Below the pieces are notes generated by a model that was not told where the DNA came from, did no database searches, and saw only the letters and a list, made by a program, of their open reading frames with translations. The position numbers and the translations under genes are program-made. Positions 8,003 to 17,364 of a DNA stretch of 64,000 bases are shown here, piece by piece. The stretch lies in assembly GCF_026786305.1 (NCBI RefSeq), contig NZ_JAJAYI010000061.1:1-64000 (forward strand), read 5' to 3'. Source of the stretch: Cryobacterium sp. Its GTDB lineage: Bacteria; Actinomycetota; Actinomycetes; Actinomycetales; Microbacteriaceae. How positions within the stretch are numbered: position 1 is the stretch's first letter; each line of letters opens with the position of its first letter.

Positions 8003-9411
8003 CAGTCAAAGCTCCAATGGGCACCCGACGGGGTGTCTTCGATGGTGATTCCGGCGGCGACGAGTTCGTCCCGGATTCGGTCTGCGGCCGCATAGTCGCG
8101 GTTTTCCCTGGCGATGTTGCGGTCGCCGAGCAGTCGCTCGACCAACGCACTCAGGGCCACCATGGCCGGTTCGTCCGTCGCCACGGCCCAGCCGGGCGAC
8201 AAAGGGTTGATTCCCAGCACTTCGCTCATCGCGAGTACTTCACTGCGAGCGGATGCTGCAGCGTGAAGGTCTTCGGCATCCAGCGCGGCGTTGCCGGCAC
8301 GGACGGTGTCGTGGAGCACGCCGAGCGCCTGCGGAACGGCGAGGTCATCGTCCATCGCCGCGGCGAAATCATCGGGCACGACCTCGACGCCGCTCCCGGC
8401 GAAACGGGTGCCGGCAAGCCGGCGGTCGGCACGGTCGAGAAAACTTTCGACCCGTTCCAGGGCCGCTTCGGCCTCGGCCAGTGAACCATCGTTGTAATCG
8501 ATGGTCGAGCGGTAGTGGGCGGCTCCGAGAAAATAGCGCACGACGATGGCCCGGGCCTGGTCGAGCAGTTCGACCGCAAACACCGAGTTACCAAGCGACT
8601 TCGACATCTTCTGCCCGTTGACGTTGACCAGGCCGTTGTGCACCCAGTAGTTGGCGAAGTCGCTGCCGGCCGCGTTCGACTGGGCGAGCTCGTTCTCGTG
8701 GTGCGGAAACCGCAGGTCGAGGCCGCCGCCGTGAATGTCGAAGTGGTCGCCGAGGTAGCGGGCGGCCATGGCCGAGCACTCGATGTGCCAGCCGGGACGG
8801 CCTTGGCCCCACGGCGAGGGCCAGGCGGCCGAGGTGGGTTCGCCCGCCTTGTGCCCCTTCCACAGGGCGAAGTCGCGCACGTCGCGTTTGGCGCGGGGGG
8901 AGACATCCGTCGCCGCTTCCATGTTGCCGGGCGACTGGTGGGTGAGGGCGCCGTAGGCGGGCCAGCTCGCGCTGTCGAAGTAGACGTCGCCGGACTCGTC
9001 GGGGGCGGTGTAGGCGTGGCCCCGTTCGATCAGGGTCGCGATCATGGCCTGCATCTCGGTGATGCTCGCGGTCGCGCGCGGTTCGTAGGTGGGGGCGAGA
9101 ATGCCCAGCCGCTGGTAGCCGACGGTGAACTCGAGCTCGTACCGGTAGGCGAGGGCCCACCACTGCTCGTTCGAGCCCTGTGCGTTGATCAGAATCTTGT
9201 CATCGATGTCGGTGACGTTGCGCACGAAGGTGACGTTGAGGCCGCGGTAGCTGAGCCAACGGCGCAGCTGGTCGTAGACCAAGGCGCTGCGCAGATGGCC
9301 GATGTGCGGGCTGGACTGCACGGTGGGTCCACACACGTACATCGAGACCTGGCCCGCTACGAGGGGGACAAAGTCACGTAAGGCCCGAGCCTTCGAGTCG
9401 TACAGTTGCAT
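8002..9411 (-). CDS. cysS: Cysteinyl-tRNA synthetase
   Basis: A 469-residue class I aminoacyl-tRNA synthetase with C27 (zinc ligand, VCGPT), HIGH motif PHIGHLR (36-39), further zinc ligands in ECSAM and HHENE, and KMSKS in GQKMSKSLGNS. It charges tRNA-Cys in the cytosol. The start is decided by the ribosome site: GGGAGGTG lies seven bases before the ATG at 9411, whereas a GTG two codons earlier would lie inside that Shine-Dalgarno. Only two bases separate it from the ispDF stop, and it overlaps rlmB by one base, giving the order ispDF-cysS-rlmB that is common in actinobacteria. Confidence 0.96.
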   Translation of the reverse strand: MQLYDSKARALRDFVPLVAGQVSMYVCGPTVQSSPHIGHLRSALVYDQLRRWLSYRGLNVTFVRNVTDIDDKILINAQGSNEQWWALAYRYELEFTVGYQRLGILAPTYEPRATASITEMQAMIATLIERGHAYTAPDESGDVYFDSASWPAYGALTHQSPGNMEAATDVSPRAKRDVRDFALWKGHKAGEPTSAAWPSPWGQGRPGWHIECSAMAARYLGDHFDIHGGGLDLRFPHHENELAQSNAAGSDFANYWVHNGLVNVNGQKMSKSLGNSVFAVELLDQARAIVVRYFLGAAHYRSTIDYNDGSLAEAEAALERVESFLDRADRRLAGTRFAGSGVEVVPDDFAAAMDDDLAVPQALGVLHDTVRAGNAALDAEDLHAAASARSEVLAMSEVLGINPLSPGWAVATDEPAMVALSALVERLLGDRNIARENRDYAAADRIRDELVAAGITIEDTPSGAHWSFD

Positions 9412-9413
9412 GG

Positions 9414-10871
9414 TCACACCTCCCAGTTTAGGTCAGGGGTCGTGCCCGGCTCGGGCGTGCGGCTGGGCGCGGTCGGCTGCCCGGGGCGCGGGGCGGGATA
9501 GACCAGCGCGGTCGCCGTCGCCGCCACGCCCTCGCCGCGGCCGGTGAAGCCGAGCGCGTCGGTCGTGGTCGCGGCAATATTGACCGGTGCCGAGAGGATG
9601 CCGGCGAGTAGTCTTTCGGCTTCGGCCCGACGCGGCGTGAACCGGGGGCGGTTGCCGATGATTTGCACCGAGACGTTGCCGACGAGGTAACCGGCGGCGT
9701 AGACCAGTCGCACGGTTTCGGTGAGAAAGACGTCGCCGTGCGCGCCGCTGAACCGCGGGTCGGCCGTACCGAAGACGCTGCCGATGTCGCCGAGGCCGGC
9801 GGCGCCGAGCAGGGCGTCACAGATGGCGTGCGCGGCGACATCGCCGTCGCTGTGTCCGCTGAGGCCGCGCTCCCCCGGCCAGTACAGGCCGGCCAGCCAG
9901 AGCTCGGACGTGTCGGTCTTGTCGTCCTCGGTGGCGAAGGCGTGCACATCGAGGCCGGTGCCGATGCGTGGAAGGAGCGGGGGCTGCGACGCTGCGGCGG
10001 CGGCATGCAGGATGAGGTCGGCGCGTTCGAGGTCTTCGGGGGTTGTGATCTTGAAGGCGAGCGGGTCGCCGGGAATGACGCGTACCGGGTGCCCGGCGTC
10101 GGCGACGAGGGCGGCATCGTCGGTGAGCGCCTCGAACCGTCCGTTCTGCACGGCCCAGGCGCGGGCGGCCTCGAGCATGGCTCGGGGAAAACCCTGCGGG
10201 GTCTGCACCGCGGAGAGCTCGGAGCGGTCGACGGTGCCGAGGATGGCGCCGGAGCCAGCGACGCGCTTGATGGTGTCGACCACGGGCAGGCCCGGAATGA
10301 TGCCGTAGCCGGTGGCGCGCACCGCGGCGACGACGTCGTCACAGAGGGCGGCGGGCGTCAGCGCGCGGGCGGCGTCGTGCACGAGCACGATGTCGACGCT
10401 CGGCAGCAGGGCGCTCATGCCCCGGTCGACCGAGTCCTGGCGGGTGCGTCCGCCGGCGACGATCGTGACCGTGCGGACAAGGCCCGCGGCGGTGCTGGTC
10501 GACGCAGTGTCGGTCGCTGGGGGGTGTGTCGCCGCAGGGCCCGGCCCGACCGAGTTGGAGGAGGCGAGCGCTCCGTGGCGGTTGGCGGCCTGTTCGGCGA
10601 TGGCGCGGGCATCCGCTACCCGATCGCTAGGGGCGACCACGATGGTCTGCACCGGTTCAGTCATGCCGAAAATGGAATCCAGGGCGTGGTCGAGCAGGGA
10701 GCGCATATCAAGCAGAACGAATGCTTTGGGTTCGGCGTGGCCAAGGCGGGTTCCGCTGCCGGCGGCGACAACGATGACGGCGACCGTGGCCGCAGCGGCG
10801 GCGGTACCGGAAACGGGTTCGGCACGGGCGCCCGGGAGGTGCGCGGCCGGCAGCGCGAGGGGAACAGTCAT
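9414..10871 (-). CDS. ispDF: Bifunctional MEP-pathway enzyme IspDF
   Basis: A 485-residue fusion. The N-terminal IspD domain (CDP-ME synthase) has the nucleotide-binding motif AAGSGTRLG (about 37-45), VHDAARAL and DTIK/RVAGS motifs. The C-terminal IspF domain (MEcPP synthase) has GTGLDVHAF (metal Asp and His), [20 protein letters not shown] and the [15 protein letters not shown] end motif. Together they catalyse steps three and five of isoprenoid precursor synthesis. IspD carries an extra Pro/Ala/Ser/Thr-rich insertion of roughly 30 residues around positions 120-150 ([19 protein letters not shown]), absent from typical IspD. The start ATG at 10871 lacks a strong ribosome site. It lies in the same leftward cluster as cysS. 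Confidence 0.93.
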   Translation of the reverse strand: MTVPLALPAAHLPGARAEPVSGTAAAAATVAVIVVAAGSGTRLGHAEPKAFVLLDMRSLLDHALDSIFGMTEPVQTIVVAPSDRVADARAIAEQAANRHGALASSNSVGPGPAATHPPATDTASTSTAAGLVRTVTIVAGGRTRQDSVDRGMSALLPSVDIVLVHDAARALTPAALCDDVVAAVRATGYGIIPGLPVVDTIKRVAGSGAILGTVDRSELSAVQTPQGFPRAMLEAARAWAVQNGRFEALTDDAALVADAGHPVRVIPGDPLAFKITTPEDLERADLILHAAAAASQPPLLPRIGTGLDVHAFATEDDKTDTSELWLAGLYWPGERGLSGHSDGDVAAHAICDALLGAAGLGDIGSVFGTADPRFSGAHGDVFLTETVRLVYAAGYLVGNVSVQIIGNRPRFTPRRAEAERLLAGILSAPVNIAATTTDALGFTGRGEGVAATATALVYPAPRPGQPTAPSRTPEPGTTPDLNWEV

Positions 10872-10927
10872 ATCTGGAGGGTATCTATCTGGGTTCGGGC
10901 TGAACAGCACGCTGGGGACGAACACGC

Positions 10928-10954
10928 AAAAGGCGGCACCTGTCGGCGCCGCCT
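10928..10954 (-). terminator. Intrinsic terminator after carD
   Basis: Read leftward, GGCGGCGCC and GGTGCCGCC pair around a GACA loop and are followed by TTTT. It lies about 22 bases after the carD stop, so carD is probably transcribed separately from ispDF. Confidence 0.8.
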
Positions 10955-10975
10955 CCCACGAAGCAAATGAAGAAT

Positions 10976-11458
10976 TCAGGAAGCGAGGACCTCGTCGAGA
11001 ACGGTGGAGGCCTTCTCTTCGTCGGTTTTTTCGGCCAGGGCCAGCTCGCTGATGAGAATCTGGCGAGCCTTGGCCAACATGCGCTTTTCACCGGCGGACA
11101 AGCCACGGTCCTGGTCACGACGCCACAGGTCGCGCACGACCTCGGACACCTTGAGGACATCGCCGCTCGCCAGTTTTTCAAGATTGGCCTTGTACCGGCG
11201 AGACCAGTTCGTGGGCTCTTCGGTGAACGGTGCACGCAACACCTCGAAGACCTTCTCGAGGCCTTCCTTGCCGATCACATCGCGCACGCCGACGAGGTCG
11301 ACGTTCTCGGCAGGAACCTCAATGGTGAGATCTCCCTGGGTGACATTCAGCTTGAGGTACAGCTTCTCTTCGCCCTTGATAATGCGGGTTTTCAATTCGG
11401 TGATCATCGCAGCGCCGTGATGGGGATATACGACGGTTTCACCAACCTCAAACAGCAT
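10976..11458 (-). CDS. carD: CarD-type RNA polymerase-binding regulator
   Basis: A 160-residue protein starting [19 protein letters not shown], the classic CarD/RID N-terminus that binds the RNA polymerase beta subunit. A helical C-terminal DNA-interacting domain follows, including [13 protein letters not shown] with the conserved Trp that wedges the minor groove at the upstream edge of the bubble. In mycobacteria CarD stabilises open complexes at rRNA and other promoters and is essential. The start at 11458 matches the family; a longer in-frame reading frame upstream is spurious. It diverges from the lipoprotein gene and has its own terminator. Confidence 0.95.
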   Translation of the reverse strand: MLFEVGETVVYPHHGAAMITELKTRIIKGEEKLYLKLNVTQGDLTIEVPAENVDLVGVRDVIGKEGLEKVFEVLRAPFTEEPTNWSRRYKANLEKLASGDVLKVSEVVRDLWRRDQDRGLSAGEKRMLAKARQILISELALAEKTDEEKASTVLDEVLAS

Positions 11459-11633
11459 GGATGTGATCCCTTCAGCAGCGCAAAGCTTACCACAGGCGCA
11501 AGGTGCTACAGTACGCGCGCCCGCGAGGGGTGCCGACGATAAACCCCTGCCCACACACGCCGCTAAGCTAGTAACACAGAGAATTCTGCAGCGCCGGCCC
11601 ACCGTCGAACGCTGCTTCAGTAGTGGAGGTCTT

Positions 11634-12161
11634 GTGAGAGCGCGCATCGCTGCATCCGTTGTATTGGCTGCTGGCATTCTGTTGGGCACGAGCGCGTGCG
11701 GGTTTTTTGCACCGCAGGCCACCATGATTCAGTACAACGCGAGTGACGGTGTGAGCGGGGATGTCGGAAAGATGCACATTCGCAATGCCCTGCTGCTGTC
11801 AACCGACGGCGAACGGGCCAACCTGGTCGTCTCCGTCGTGAACCCGACGGACACCCAGCAGAGCCTGCTCGTGCAGTATGAGTCCAGTACCGGAAAGGTG
11901 TCGCGGGAGGTTCCCGTCGACGGCAACACGACCGTGACATTCGGCACCGACGGCGCCCCCTCGGTGGTTTTGGAGAACATGGACAGCCAGCCCGGTTCGC
12001 TGTTCCCGGTGTTCTTCCAGTACGGCGAAGAGACCGGCGTCGAGCTGCTGCTGCCGGTTCTCTCGGGTATCCAGGGCGAGTATTCGACCCTGATGCCGAC
12101 GCCCGCACCGACCGAGGCGCCATCAGAAACACCGACCCCGACAGCCACGCCCTCGGCGTAA
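11634..12161 (+). CDS. Putative secreted lipoprotein
   Basis: A 175-residue protein with a signal peptide and lipobox LGTSAC (Cys about residue 22), so it is probably lipidated and held on the outer face of the membrane. The mature part is a small beta-rich domain ending in a Pro/Thr-rich tail ([21 protein letters not shown] region). The GTG start is fixed by GGAGG five bases upstream. I recognise no catalytic motif. The position between carD and regX3-senX3 recurs in Microbacteriaceae as far as I know; function unknown. Confidence 0.8.
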   Translation: MRARIAASVVLAAGILLGTSACGFFAPQATMIQYNASDGVSGDVGKMHIRNALLLSTDGERANLVVSVVNPTDTQQSLLVQYESSTGKVSREVPVDGNTTVTFGTDGAPSVVLENMDSQPGSLFPVFFQYGEETGVELLLPVLSGIQGEYSTLMPTPAPTEAPSETPTPTATPSA

Positions 12162-12178
12162 CCCGCGCCGCGTACAGC

Positions 12179-12212
12179 TCAGGCCGCCATCCTCTCGGGG
12201 ACGGCGGCCTGA
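12179..12212. terminator. Bidirectional hairpin between convergent genes
   Basis: TCAGGCCGCC and GGCGGCCTGA form a perfect 10-bp stem around a 14-base loop between the lipoprotein stop and the regX3 stop. There is no T-run, so it is a weak intrinsic terminator or a 3' end stabiliser for both genes. Confidence 0.6.
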
Positions 12213-12225
12213 TGTGTGTCTGGGT

Positions 12226-12909
12226 TCAGGCTTCGAAGCGGTAGCCGAGGCCGCGCACGGTCACGAGCATCACCGGCTCGGACGGTGCCGCCTCGATGCG
12301 TGAGCGGATGCGTTTGATGTGCACGTCGAGGGTTTTCGTGTCGCCGAAGTAGTCGGTGCCCCAGACCCGGTCGATGAGCTGGCCGCGGGTGAGCACCCGT
12401 CCGGCGTTGCGCAGCAGAAACTCGAGCAGTTCGAACTCTTTCAACGGCATGTTCACGATCTCGCCGGAGACCGTCACCACGTGTCGTTCCACGTCCATGC
12501 GCACCGTGCCGGCCGTGAGCATGGTGTCCATGTCGGTCGCGCTCTGATCTTCGTGCCGACGAAGCACCGCGCGAATGCGGGCGACCAGTTCACGGGTGGA
12601 ATACGGCTTGGTAACGTAGTCGTCGGCGCCGAGCTCGAGCCCGACCACGATGTCGATCTCGGAATCCTTGGCGGTGAGCATGATAATCGGCACCGTCGAG
12701 CGGGTGCGAATCTCCCGGCACACCTCGGTGCCGGGAATACCGGGCAGCATGAGGTCGAGCAGAATGAGGTCGGTGCCGTTCTGGTCGAATTTGCTGATCG
12801 CGCTCGGTCCGTCTTCGGCGACGACGACCTCGTAGCCTTCACGTTCGAGCAGGAAGCTCAACGGTTCGCTCAGGGCGCTCTCGTCTTCAACCAAGAGAAT
12901 GCGTGTCAT
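12226..12909 (-). CDS. regX3: Phosphate-response regulator RegX3 (OmpR family)
   Basis: A 227-residue response regulator with an N-terminal receiver (acidic pocket E8/D9, phospho-acceptor Asp in LILLDLMLPG, conserved Lys in YVTKPYS) and a C-terminal winged-helix DNA-binding domain ending RGLGYRFEA. By orthology it is the output of the SenX3-RegX3 phosphate-starvation system, activating pst and related genes when phosphate is scarce. It overlaps senX3 by four bases (ATGA), and phoU lies across the divergent promoter. Likely targets in this window are marked by the Pho-box-like repeats before phoU and pstS. Confidence 0.93.
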   Translation of the reverse strand: MTRILLVEDESALSEPLSFLLEREGYEVVVAEDGPSAISKFDQNGTDLILLDLMLPGIPGTEVCREIRTRSTVPIIMLTAKDSEIDIVVGLELGADDYVTKPYSTRELVARIRAVLRRHEDQSATDMDTMLTAGTVRMDVERHVVTVSGEIVNMPLKEFELLEFLLRNAGRVLTRGQLIDRVWGTDYFGDTKTLDVHIKRIRSRIEAAPSEPVMLVTVRGLGYRFEA

Positions 12910-14096
12910 TGTGTGTCTCCTGCGGCCGCACGGGCGACCGGTCGCGGTTTGGTCGGGCGTGGTTCGATCATGGGGCCAGCCGCCTCGGGTAGGCGGATGG
13001 TGAAGGTGGATCCGCTGCCGGGCTGCGACCAGACGCGAATGTCGCCGCCGTGGTTCTGCACGACGTGTTTGACGATGGACAGGCCGAGGCCGGTACCGCC
13101 GGTGTGACGGGACCGGGCCTGGTCAACGCGAAAGAACCGTTCAAACACCCGGTTCAGGTCGGTGTCGGCAATGCCGACCCCCTGGTCTGTCACGGTGATC
13201 TCGACGATGCCCTTCTGCAGGCGCACACCAACGCCGACCCGCGACCCCTCGGCGGAGTAATTCACCGCGTTCGCGACGAGGTTGTGCACGGCGACGGTGA
13301 GCAGGGCTTCGTCGCCATAGACCTGGGCGCCGGACTTCTTGCCGATGACGATGGTGATGCTTTCGGCTTCGGCGACGACCCTGCTTTGGTCGACGGCGGC
13401 GGCGACGATGTCGTCAACACTGAGATTCTCCGGTTCCGCGAGCGCGTCCTGCGCCTGCAGCCGGGACAGTTCGATGATCTCCTGGGTGAGGCGGCCGAGT
13501 CGGGCCGACTCCGTCGTTAACCGGTTGGCGAAGCGGCGAACCTGCTCCGGCTCATCCGCCGCCTTGTCGAGCGCTTCGGCGAGCAGGCCGACGGAGGCGA
13601 TGGGAGTCTTGAGTTCGTGGCTGATGTTGGCCACGAAGTCACGGCGCACCTCGTCGAGGCGAAACGCTTCGGTGCGGTCTTCGGCCAGCAGGAGCACGTA
13701 GCGGGTGCCGAGCCGGGCCAGGCGCACCCGAAAGCGCATGCTCGCGTCGCCGAACGGACCGCGGGAGAGCACGAGGTCTTCGGAGATCGGCTCGCCGGTC
13801 AGGCGCACCCGCCGGGCGAGTTCGAGCAGTTCCGGGTGCACGAGCTGCTGATTCCAGACCAGGCCGAGGGTCAGGGCACCGGGGCTGGTTTTGATGACAT
13901 TGTTCGACGGGTCGAGCACAACCCCGGCGGTCTCGAGGGCGTCGAGCACCTGGTCGATACCGTCGGGAACGGCCGGGTTAACCACCTCGGAGGCGCGCCG
14001 CCCGTGTCGTTCGGCGAGGTGCAGCAACGACACGAACCCGGCACCGACACCGAGTCCGAGTGCCAGCGACAGCAACACCAGCCACGTCGATTCCAT
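12906..14096 (-). CDS. senX3: Phosphate sensor histidine kinase SenX3
   Basis: A 396-residue kinase: a single N-terminal membrane span (VLLSLALGLGVGAGFVSLL), a PAS-like domain (about 45-150), the DHp helix with H-box SHELKTPIAS, then an HATPase domain with N-box NLVANAVNYS, G1 DQGVGI, F-box FERFFRVD and G2 GGTGLGLSIV. It phosphorylates RegX3 and, in the mycobacterial model, is held inactive by the Pst transporter through PhoU when phosphate is plentiful. It is transcribed before regX3 and divergently from phoU. Confidence 0.93.
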   Translation of the reverse strand: MESTWLVLLSLALGLGVGAGFVSLLHLAERHGRRASEVVNPAVPDGIDQVLDALETAGVVLDPSNNVIKTSPGALTLGLVWNQQLVHPELLELARRVRLTGEPISEDLVLSRGPFGDASMRFRVRLARLGTRYVLLLAEDRTEAFRLDEVRRDFVANISHELKTPIASVGLLAEALDKAADEPEQVRRFANRLTTESARLGRLTQEIIELSRLQAQDALAEPENLSVDDIVAAAVDQSRVVAEAESITIVIGKKSGAQVYGDEALLTVAVHNLVANAVNYSAEGSRVGVGVRLQKGIVEITVTDQGVGIADTDLNRVFERFFRVDQARSRHTGGTGLGLSIVKHVVQNHGGDIRVWSQPGSGSTFTIRLPEAAGPMIEPRPTKPRPVARAAAGDTQ

Positions 14097-14169
14097 AACC
14101 TACAGATTACTGACAGTCTTTGACCGTCGTTCGCAGCGGACCCCGCCCGCGCCCTGTACTTTAGAAAGT

Positions 14170-14202
14170 GTTCAAGTGGGCGGCACCTGCCGTTAACCTG
14201 AA
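14170..14202 (+). promoter_or_regulatory. Pho-box-like direct repeats before phoU
   Basis: Three 11-base units in phase: GTTCAAGTGGG (14170), CGGCACCTGCC (14181) and GTTAACCTGAA (14192). They resemble the actinobacterial PHO box, direct 11-mers around GTTCACC bound by PhoP or RegX3. The middle unit is degenerate. The site lies between divergent senX3 and phoU, so it could control both, including autoregulation. Confidence 0.55.
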
Positions 14203-14277
14203 TTCGGCATCATAAACCGGTGCCCAAGGCTGGCCACACCGATCGTGCGTGTTCGCGCGGCAAGGAAGGATCACCCC

Positions 14278-14934
14278 ATGCGCGATGTATTCCAACAAGA
14301 ACTCGCCGAAGTTCAACAGCGACTCGTCGACATTTCGCGCCTCGTCGCGATCTCGATGGACAAGGCCACCCGCGCCTTCAACAAGAGTGACGTGAGCCTC
14401 GCCGAAGAGGCCATCACCGAAGACGAGAAGATCGACGAACTCTCGGTCGAGCTCGACGAACTGGCCATCACCATTCTCGCGCGCCAGCAGCCGGTGGCCC
14501 GTGACCTGCGCATCGTGGTCAGCGCACTGCGCATCAGCGCCTCCCTCGAGCGGATGGGCGACCTTGCCACACACATCGCGCAGCTGGCCCGTTACCGCTT
14601 TCCCGACAAGGTCATTCCCAAGGGGCTGCGCGGCACGTTCGCCGAAATGGGCGCGCTCGACGTGGTCATCGCGAACATGCTCACCGAACTGCTCACCCAC
14701 CAGGACCTGCAGCTCGCCGATACGATCCGCAACGAAGACGACAAGGTCGACGCCCTGCACCTGAGCGTGTTCGAGGCCGTTCTCGGCGAAACCTGGAAGG
14801 GTCTCGCGGCCGACACCGTTGACGCAACCCTGGCCAGCCGGTACCACGAACGTTTCGCCGACCACGCGGTCTCGATCGCGAAGAAGGTGCAGTACCTCGC
14901 CACCGGCGCCTGGCACCAGGACGACCACATCTGA
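14278..14934 (+). CDS. phoU: Phosphate signalling protein PhoU
   Basis: A 218-residue all-helical protein made of two three-helix PhoU repeats. Each has the metal-cluster signature, seen as E(D)EKIDELSVELDE and RNEDDKVDALHLSV. It is thought to bridge the Pst transporter and the SenX3 kinase and so repress the Pho response when phosphate is sufficient. The ATG at 14278 follows AAGGAAGGA; an upstream in-frame codon gives an 11-residue leader without support. It is unlinked to pstSCAB, which lies 9 kb downstream, as in many actinobacteria. Confidence 0.94.
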   Translation: MRDVFQQELAEVQQRLVDISRLVAISMDKATRAFNKSDVSLAEEAITEDEKIDELSVELDELAITILARQQPVARDLRIVVSALRISASLERMGDLATHIAQLARYRFPDKVIPKGLRGTFAEMGALDVVIANMLTELLTHQDLQLADTIRNEDDKVDALHLSVFEAVLGETWKGLAADTVDATLASRYHERFADHAVSIAKKVQYLATGAWHQDDHI

Positions 14935-14945
14935 TCTCGGGTACG

Positions 14946-14983
14946 AAAAAGGCCCCGGAGCATCCGCTCGCGGGGCCCGTTTC
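14946..14983. terminator. Bidirectional terminator between phoU and gpmA
   Basis: GGCCCCG and CGGGGCC form a stem with a 13-base loop. Read leftward it is followed by TTTTT, a good terminator for gpmA; read rightward by CGTTTCG, a weaker one for phoU. Confidence 0.8.
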
Positions 14984-14996
14984 GTGACTGGGCCGG

Positions 14997-15749
14997 CTAC
15001 CTCTTGTTGCCCTGGGCGGCTACGGCGGCCGCGCCGGCCGCGGCGGCCTCCGGATCGAGGTACTGGCCGGGGCCGAGCGGCATGAGGTCCTCGCCGAGCT
15101 GGTAGACGAGCGGGATTCCGGTGGGAATGTTCAGCCCGGCGATATCGGCGTCGCTGATGCCGTCGAGGTGCTTGACCAGTGCACGCAGGGAGTTGCCGTG
15201 CGCCGTGACCAGAACGGTCTTGTTCTCCCGCAGGTCCGGCGCGATGTCGGACTGCCAGTAGGGCAGCATCCGCTCAACAACGTCTTTGAGGCATTCGGTG
15301 CGGGGCAGGTCCGGGCCGAGGTCGGCGTAGCGCGGGTCGTGCGCCTGCGAGAACTCGGAATCGTCGGCGAGAACGGGCGGCGGGGTGTCGTAGGAACGGC
15401 GCCACAGCATGAACTGTTCCTGGCCGAACTTGGCTTGGGTGGCGGCCTTGTCGAGGCCTTGCAACCCGCCATAGTGGCGTTCGTTGAGGCGCCAGGAGCG
15501 CTTCACCGGGATCCACAGGCGGTCGGCTTCTTCGAGCGCGAGGTTCGCGGTCTGGATGGCGCGGGAGAGCAGGCTGGTGTGCAGCACGTCGGGCAGCAGG
15601 CCGGCGTCCTTGAGCAGCACGCCGGCGCGCGCGGCTTCGGTGGTGCCCTGGTCGCTCAGACGAACGTCCACCCAGCCGGTGAACAGATTCTGCTGGTTCC
15701 ACGTGCTTTGGCCGTGGCGGAGAAGGACGAGTGTGTAGGGGGCAGACAT
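14997..15749 (-). CDS. gpmA: 2,3-bisphosphoglycerate-dependent phosphoglycerate mutase
   Basis: A 250-residue glycolytic enzyme interconverting 3- and 2-phosphoglycerate. The phospho-histidine motif RHGQSTWN (about 11-18), [17 protein letters not shown], the catalytic Glu in NERHYGGL, and the second His in [10 protein letters not shown] are all intact. The C-terminus ends in an Ala-rich tail. The gene is convergent with phoU, and a REP-like element lies upstream. Confidence 0.95.
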   Translation of the reverse strand: MSAPYTLVLLRHGQSTWNQQNLFTGWVDVRLSDQGTTEAARAGVLLKDAGLLPDVLHTSLLSRAIQTANLALEEADRLWIPVKRSWRLNERHYGGLQGLDKAATQAKFGQEQFMLWRRSYDTPPPVLADDSEFSQAHDPRYADLGPDLPRTECLKDVVERMLPYWQSDIAPDLRENKTVLVTAHGNSLRALVKHLDGISDADIAGLNIPTGIPLVYQLGEDLMPLGPGQYLDPEAAAAGAAAVAAQGNKR

Positions 15750-15779
15750 GTGCCCACTCTATCGACCGTAGACAGTGCG

Positions 15780-15873
15780 TTGGTCGAGCCCGTCGAGGCC
15801 ACTCTGAGGTTGTGATCTCGACACACTCGACCAACGGGCCTTGGTCGAGCGTGTCGAGATTTCGACCAACGAC
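15780..15873. repeat. REP-like inverted repeats (TTGGTCGAG family)
   Basis: Three related units, TTGGTCGAGCCCGTCGAGG at 15780, ATCTCGACACACTCGACCAA at 15815-15834 and TTGGTCGAGCGTGTCGAGAT at 15841-15860, alternate in orientation between gpmA and ygfZ. The middle and last units pair almost perfectly. Consensus TTGGTCGAGCNNGTCGAGAT. It matches the element at 1-46 and is probably a mobile palindrome of the REP class. Confidence 0.8.
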
Positions 15874-15880
15874 GGTGGGG

Positions 15881-17146
15881 CTAGTGACCGGGGGTGCGGA
15901 TTCCGAGGCGGGGTAGGCGGGGGATATCGGCGACGGATCCGGCCGACTGCGGCACAATGATCTCCTGGCCGGCCGAGATGAAGATTCCCTCGGACTCGAC
16001 GTAGAGCGTCGACGTCGCCGGAATGGTGCGCTTGATCACGGCGAGCGCGATCGGCCCGAGCTCGAAGTGGATGCCGCTTGAGGTGATGGCGCCGACTCTG
16101 ACGCGTTCGGCTTCGCCTTCCGGCCGGACGCGGTCGGCCTGCACCGAATCGCCCGGGGCGGGCAGCACACCCTCCGACCCGTCGAGGTGCAGCATGACCA
16201 GGCGGCGCGGCGGGTGGCCAAGGTTGTGCACCTTGGCCACGGTTTCCTGGCCGCGATAACAGCCCTTGTTCAGGCGCACGGCGGTGCGCAGCCAGTCCAG
16301 CTCGTGCGGGAGGCTCTTCTCATCGACCTCGCGGGCCCGGCGTGGCCGCCACGCGGCGATGCGCAGCGCCTCGAGCGCGAGCAGGCCGGCGGGGGTGATG
16401 ATGACCGGTGAAGCGGATGCTGCGGCTCCGGCGGCGAGAGCTCCGGCGGCGAGGGCTCCGGCGGCGAGGGCATCGCGCAGGGCGGGAAGGCTCGCCCGGG
16501 GCACGAGGGTCTCGCTATAGGTCCATCGGGTTCCGGGGTGCTCGGGCGTTTCCGCGTACTGGTACCCGCCGCGGGCCACCGCAGCCCACGGGTCGCGCCA
16601 GGTCAGCGGCACATCGTTCGGGGCGGCGGCGGCGATGCCGTTGGCGCTCAGTCCAACGGAGGCGGGGGAATCCGTCATGGCGCCGATCGTGGCGTAGGCG
16701 AGCGTGTGGTCGACGACCTGCACGCGCAGCGTGAACTTCATGCGGTCGAGGAACTTCTGTAGCCCGGGCAGCTCGGCGGCCTCGACGAGGAGCCAGGTTT
16801 CGACGCCGTCGTCGAGCACGCGGATGGCGTATTCGAGGCGCCCGGTGGGGTCGAGCAGCAGCATCTCGGTGGATTCACCGGCGGCGAGCGAGCGCAGTTC
16901 CTGGCTGGCGATCGAGTTGAGCCAGGTGAGCCGGTCGGGTCCGGAGACCCCGAGTACGCCGCGGTGCGAGAGGTCGACGATGGCTCGGCCGGCGGCGAGC
17001 GAACGCTGCTCGATCATGGGGTTGCCGTAGTGGGCGGCGACGCCGGCGTCAGTTCCTTCGGCCTGAACCGCGCCGGGCAGGCCCAGCAACGGTGAGGCGG
17101 GGGCCGACGGTGCGGAGGTCTGGATGGTGGCTACCTGGTCAGTCAT
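15881..17146 (-). CDS. ygfZ: YgfZ/GcvT-like folate-binding protein
   Basis: A 421-residue protein of the YgfZ family with the diagnostic Cys motif KGCYRGQE followed by TVAKVHNLGHPPRRL. Family members bind tetrahydrofolate and assist maturation of Fe-S enzymes such as MiaB. The start at 17146 (MTDQVATIQ) matches the family. An Ala/Gly-rich tandem repeat (AAGALAAGALAAGA, encoded around 16430-16475) is inserted in the middle domain and is not typical. The gene is leftward, with a GGGCCC element upstream that belongs to the 3' end of the next gene. Confidence 0.88.
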   Translation of the reverse strand: MTDQVATIQTSAPSAPASPLLGLPGAVQAEGTDAGVAAHYGNPMIEQRSLAAGRAIVDLSHRGVLGVSGPDRLTWLNSIASQELRSLAAGESTEMLLLDPTGRLEYAIRVLDDGVETWLLVEAAELPGLQKFLDRMKFTLRVQVVDHTLAYATIGAMTDSPASVGLSANGIAAAAPNDVPLTWRDPWAAVARGGYQYAETPEHPGTRWTYSETLVPRASLPALRDALAAGALAAGALAAGAAASASPVIITPAGLLALEALRIAAWRPRRAREVDEKSLPHELDWLRTAVRLNKGCYRGQETVAKVHNLGHPPRRLVMLHLDGSEGVLPAPGDSVQADRVRPEGEAERVRVGAITSSGIHFELGPIALAVIKRTIPATSTLYVESEGIFISAGQEIIVPQSAGSVADIPRLPRLGIRTPGH

Positions 17147-17284
17147 GTCGCTCAATTCTGCCGACCCGGGTTGAGGGTCGGCGATCGTGCAGAAAGATCG
17201 TGGGCGTGCTTGGCGCACTACTCATCGAGATCAACACTACGGCCACACAATTTATTCGGGGGCGCGGTGCCCGGCCGGCCCGCC

Positions 17285-17345
17285 TTATGAACGCGGGCCC
17301 CTGATCTAACCCGGGCCCGCTTTCCGGGCCCGGGCCGGGTGCAGA
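17285..17345 (-). repeat. GGGCCC-rich element, copy 3
   Basis: GGGCCC blocks separated by CTGATCTAA and GCTTTCC, followed by GGGCCCGGGCC, starting about 20 bases after the stop of the leftward nitrobindin-like gene. On the gene strand the order is CCCGGGCCCGGAAAGCGGGC then TTAGATCAGGGGCCC, the same order and orientation as the copies near 1.2, 39.6 and 51.7 kb. Confidence 0.75.
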
Positions 17346-17364
17346 GGGCGAGGCGAGCGGGGGC

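Noticed and set aside
11459-11725. N-terminal extension of CarD
   Set aside because: The frame is open for about 90 more codons upstream, but CarD proteins start at MLFEVG, and the extension overlaps the divergent promoter.
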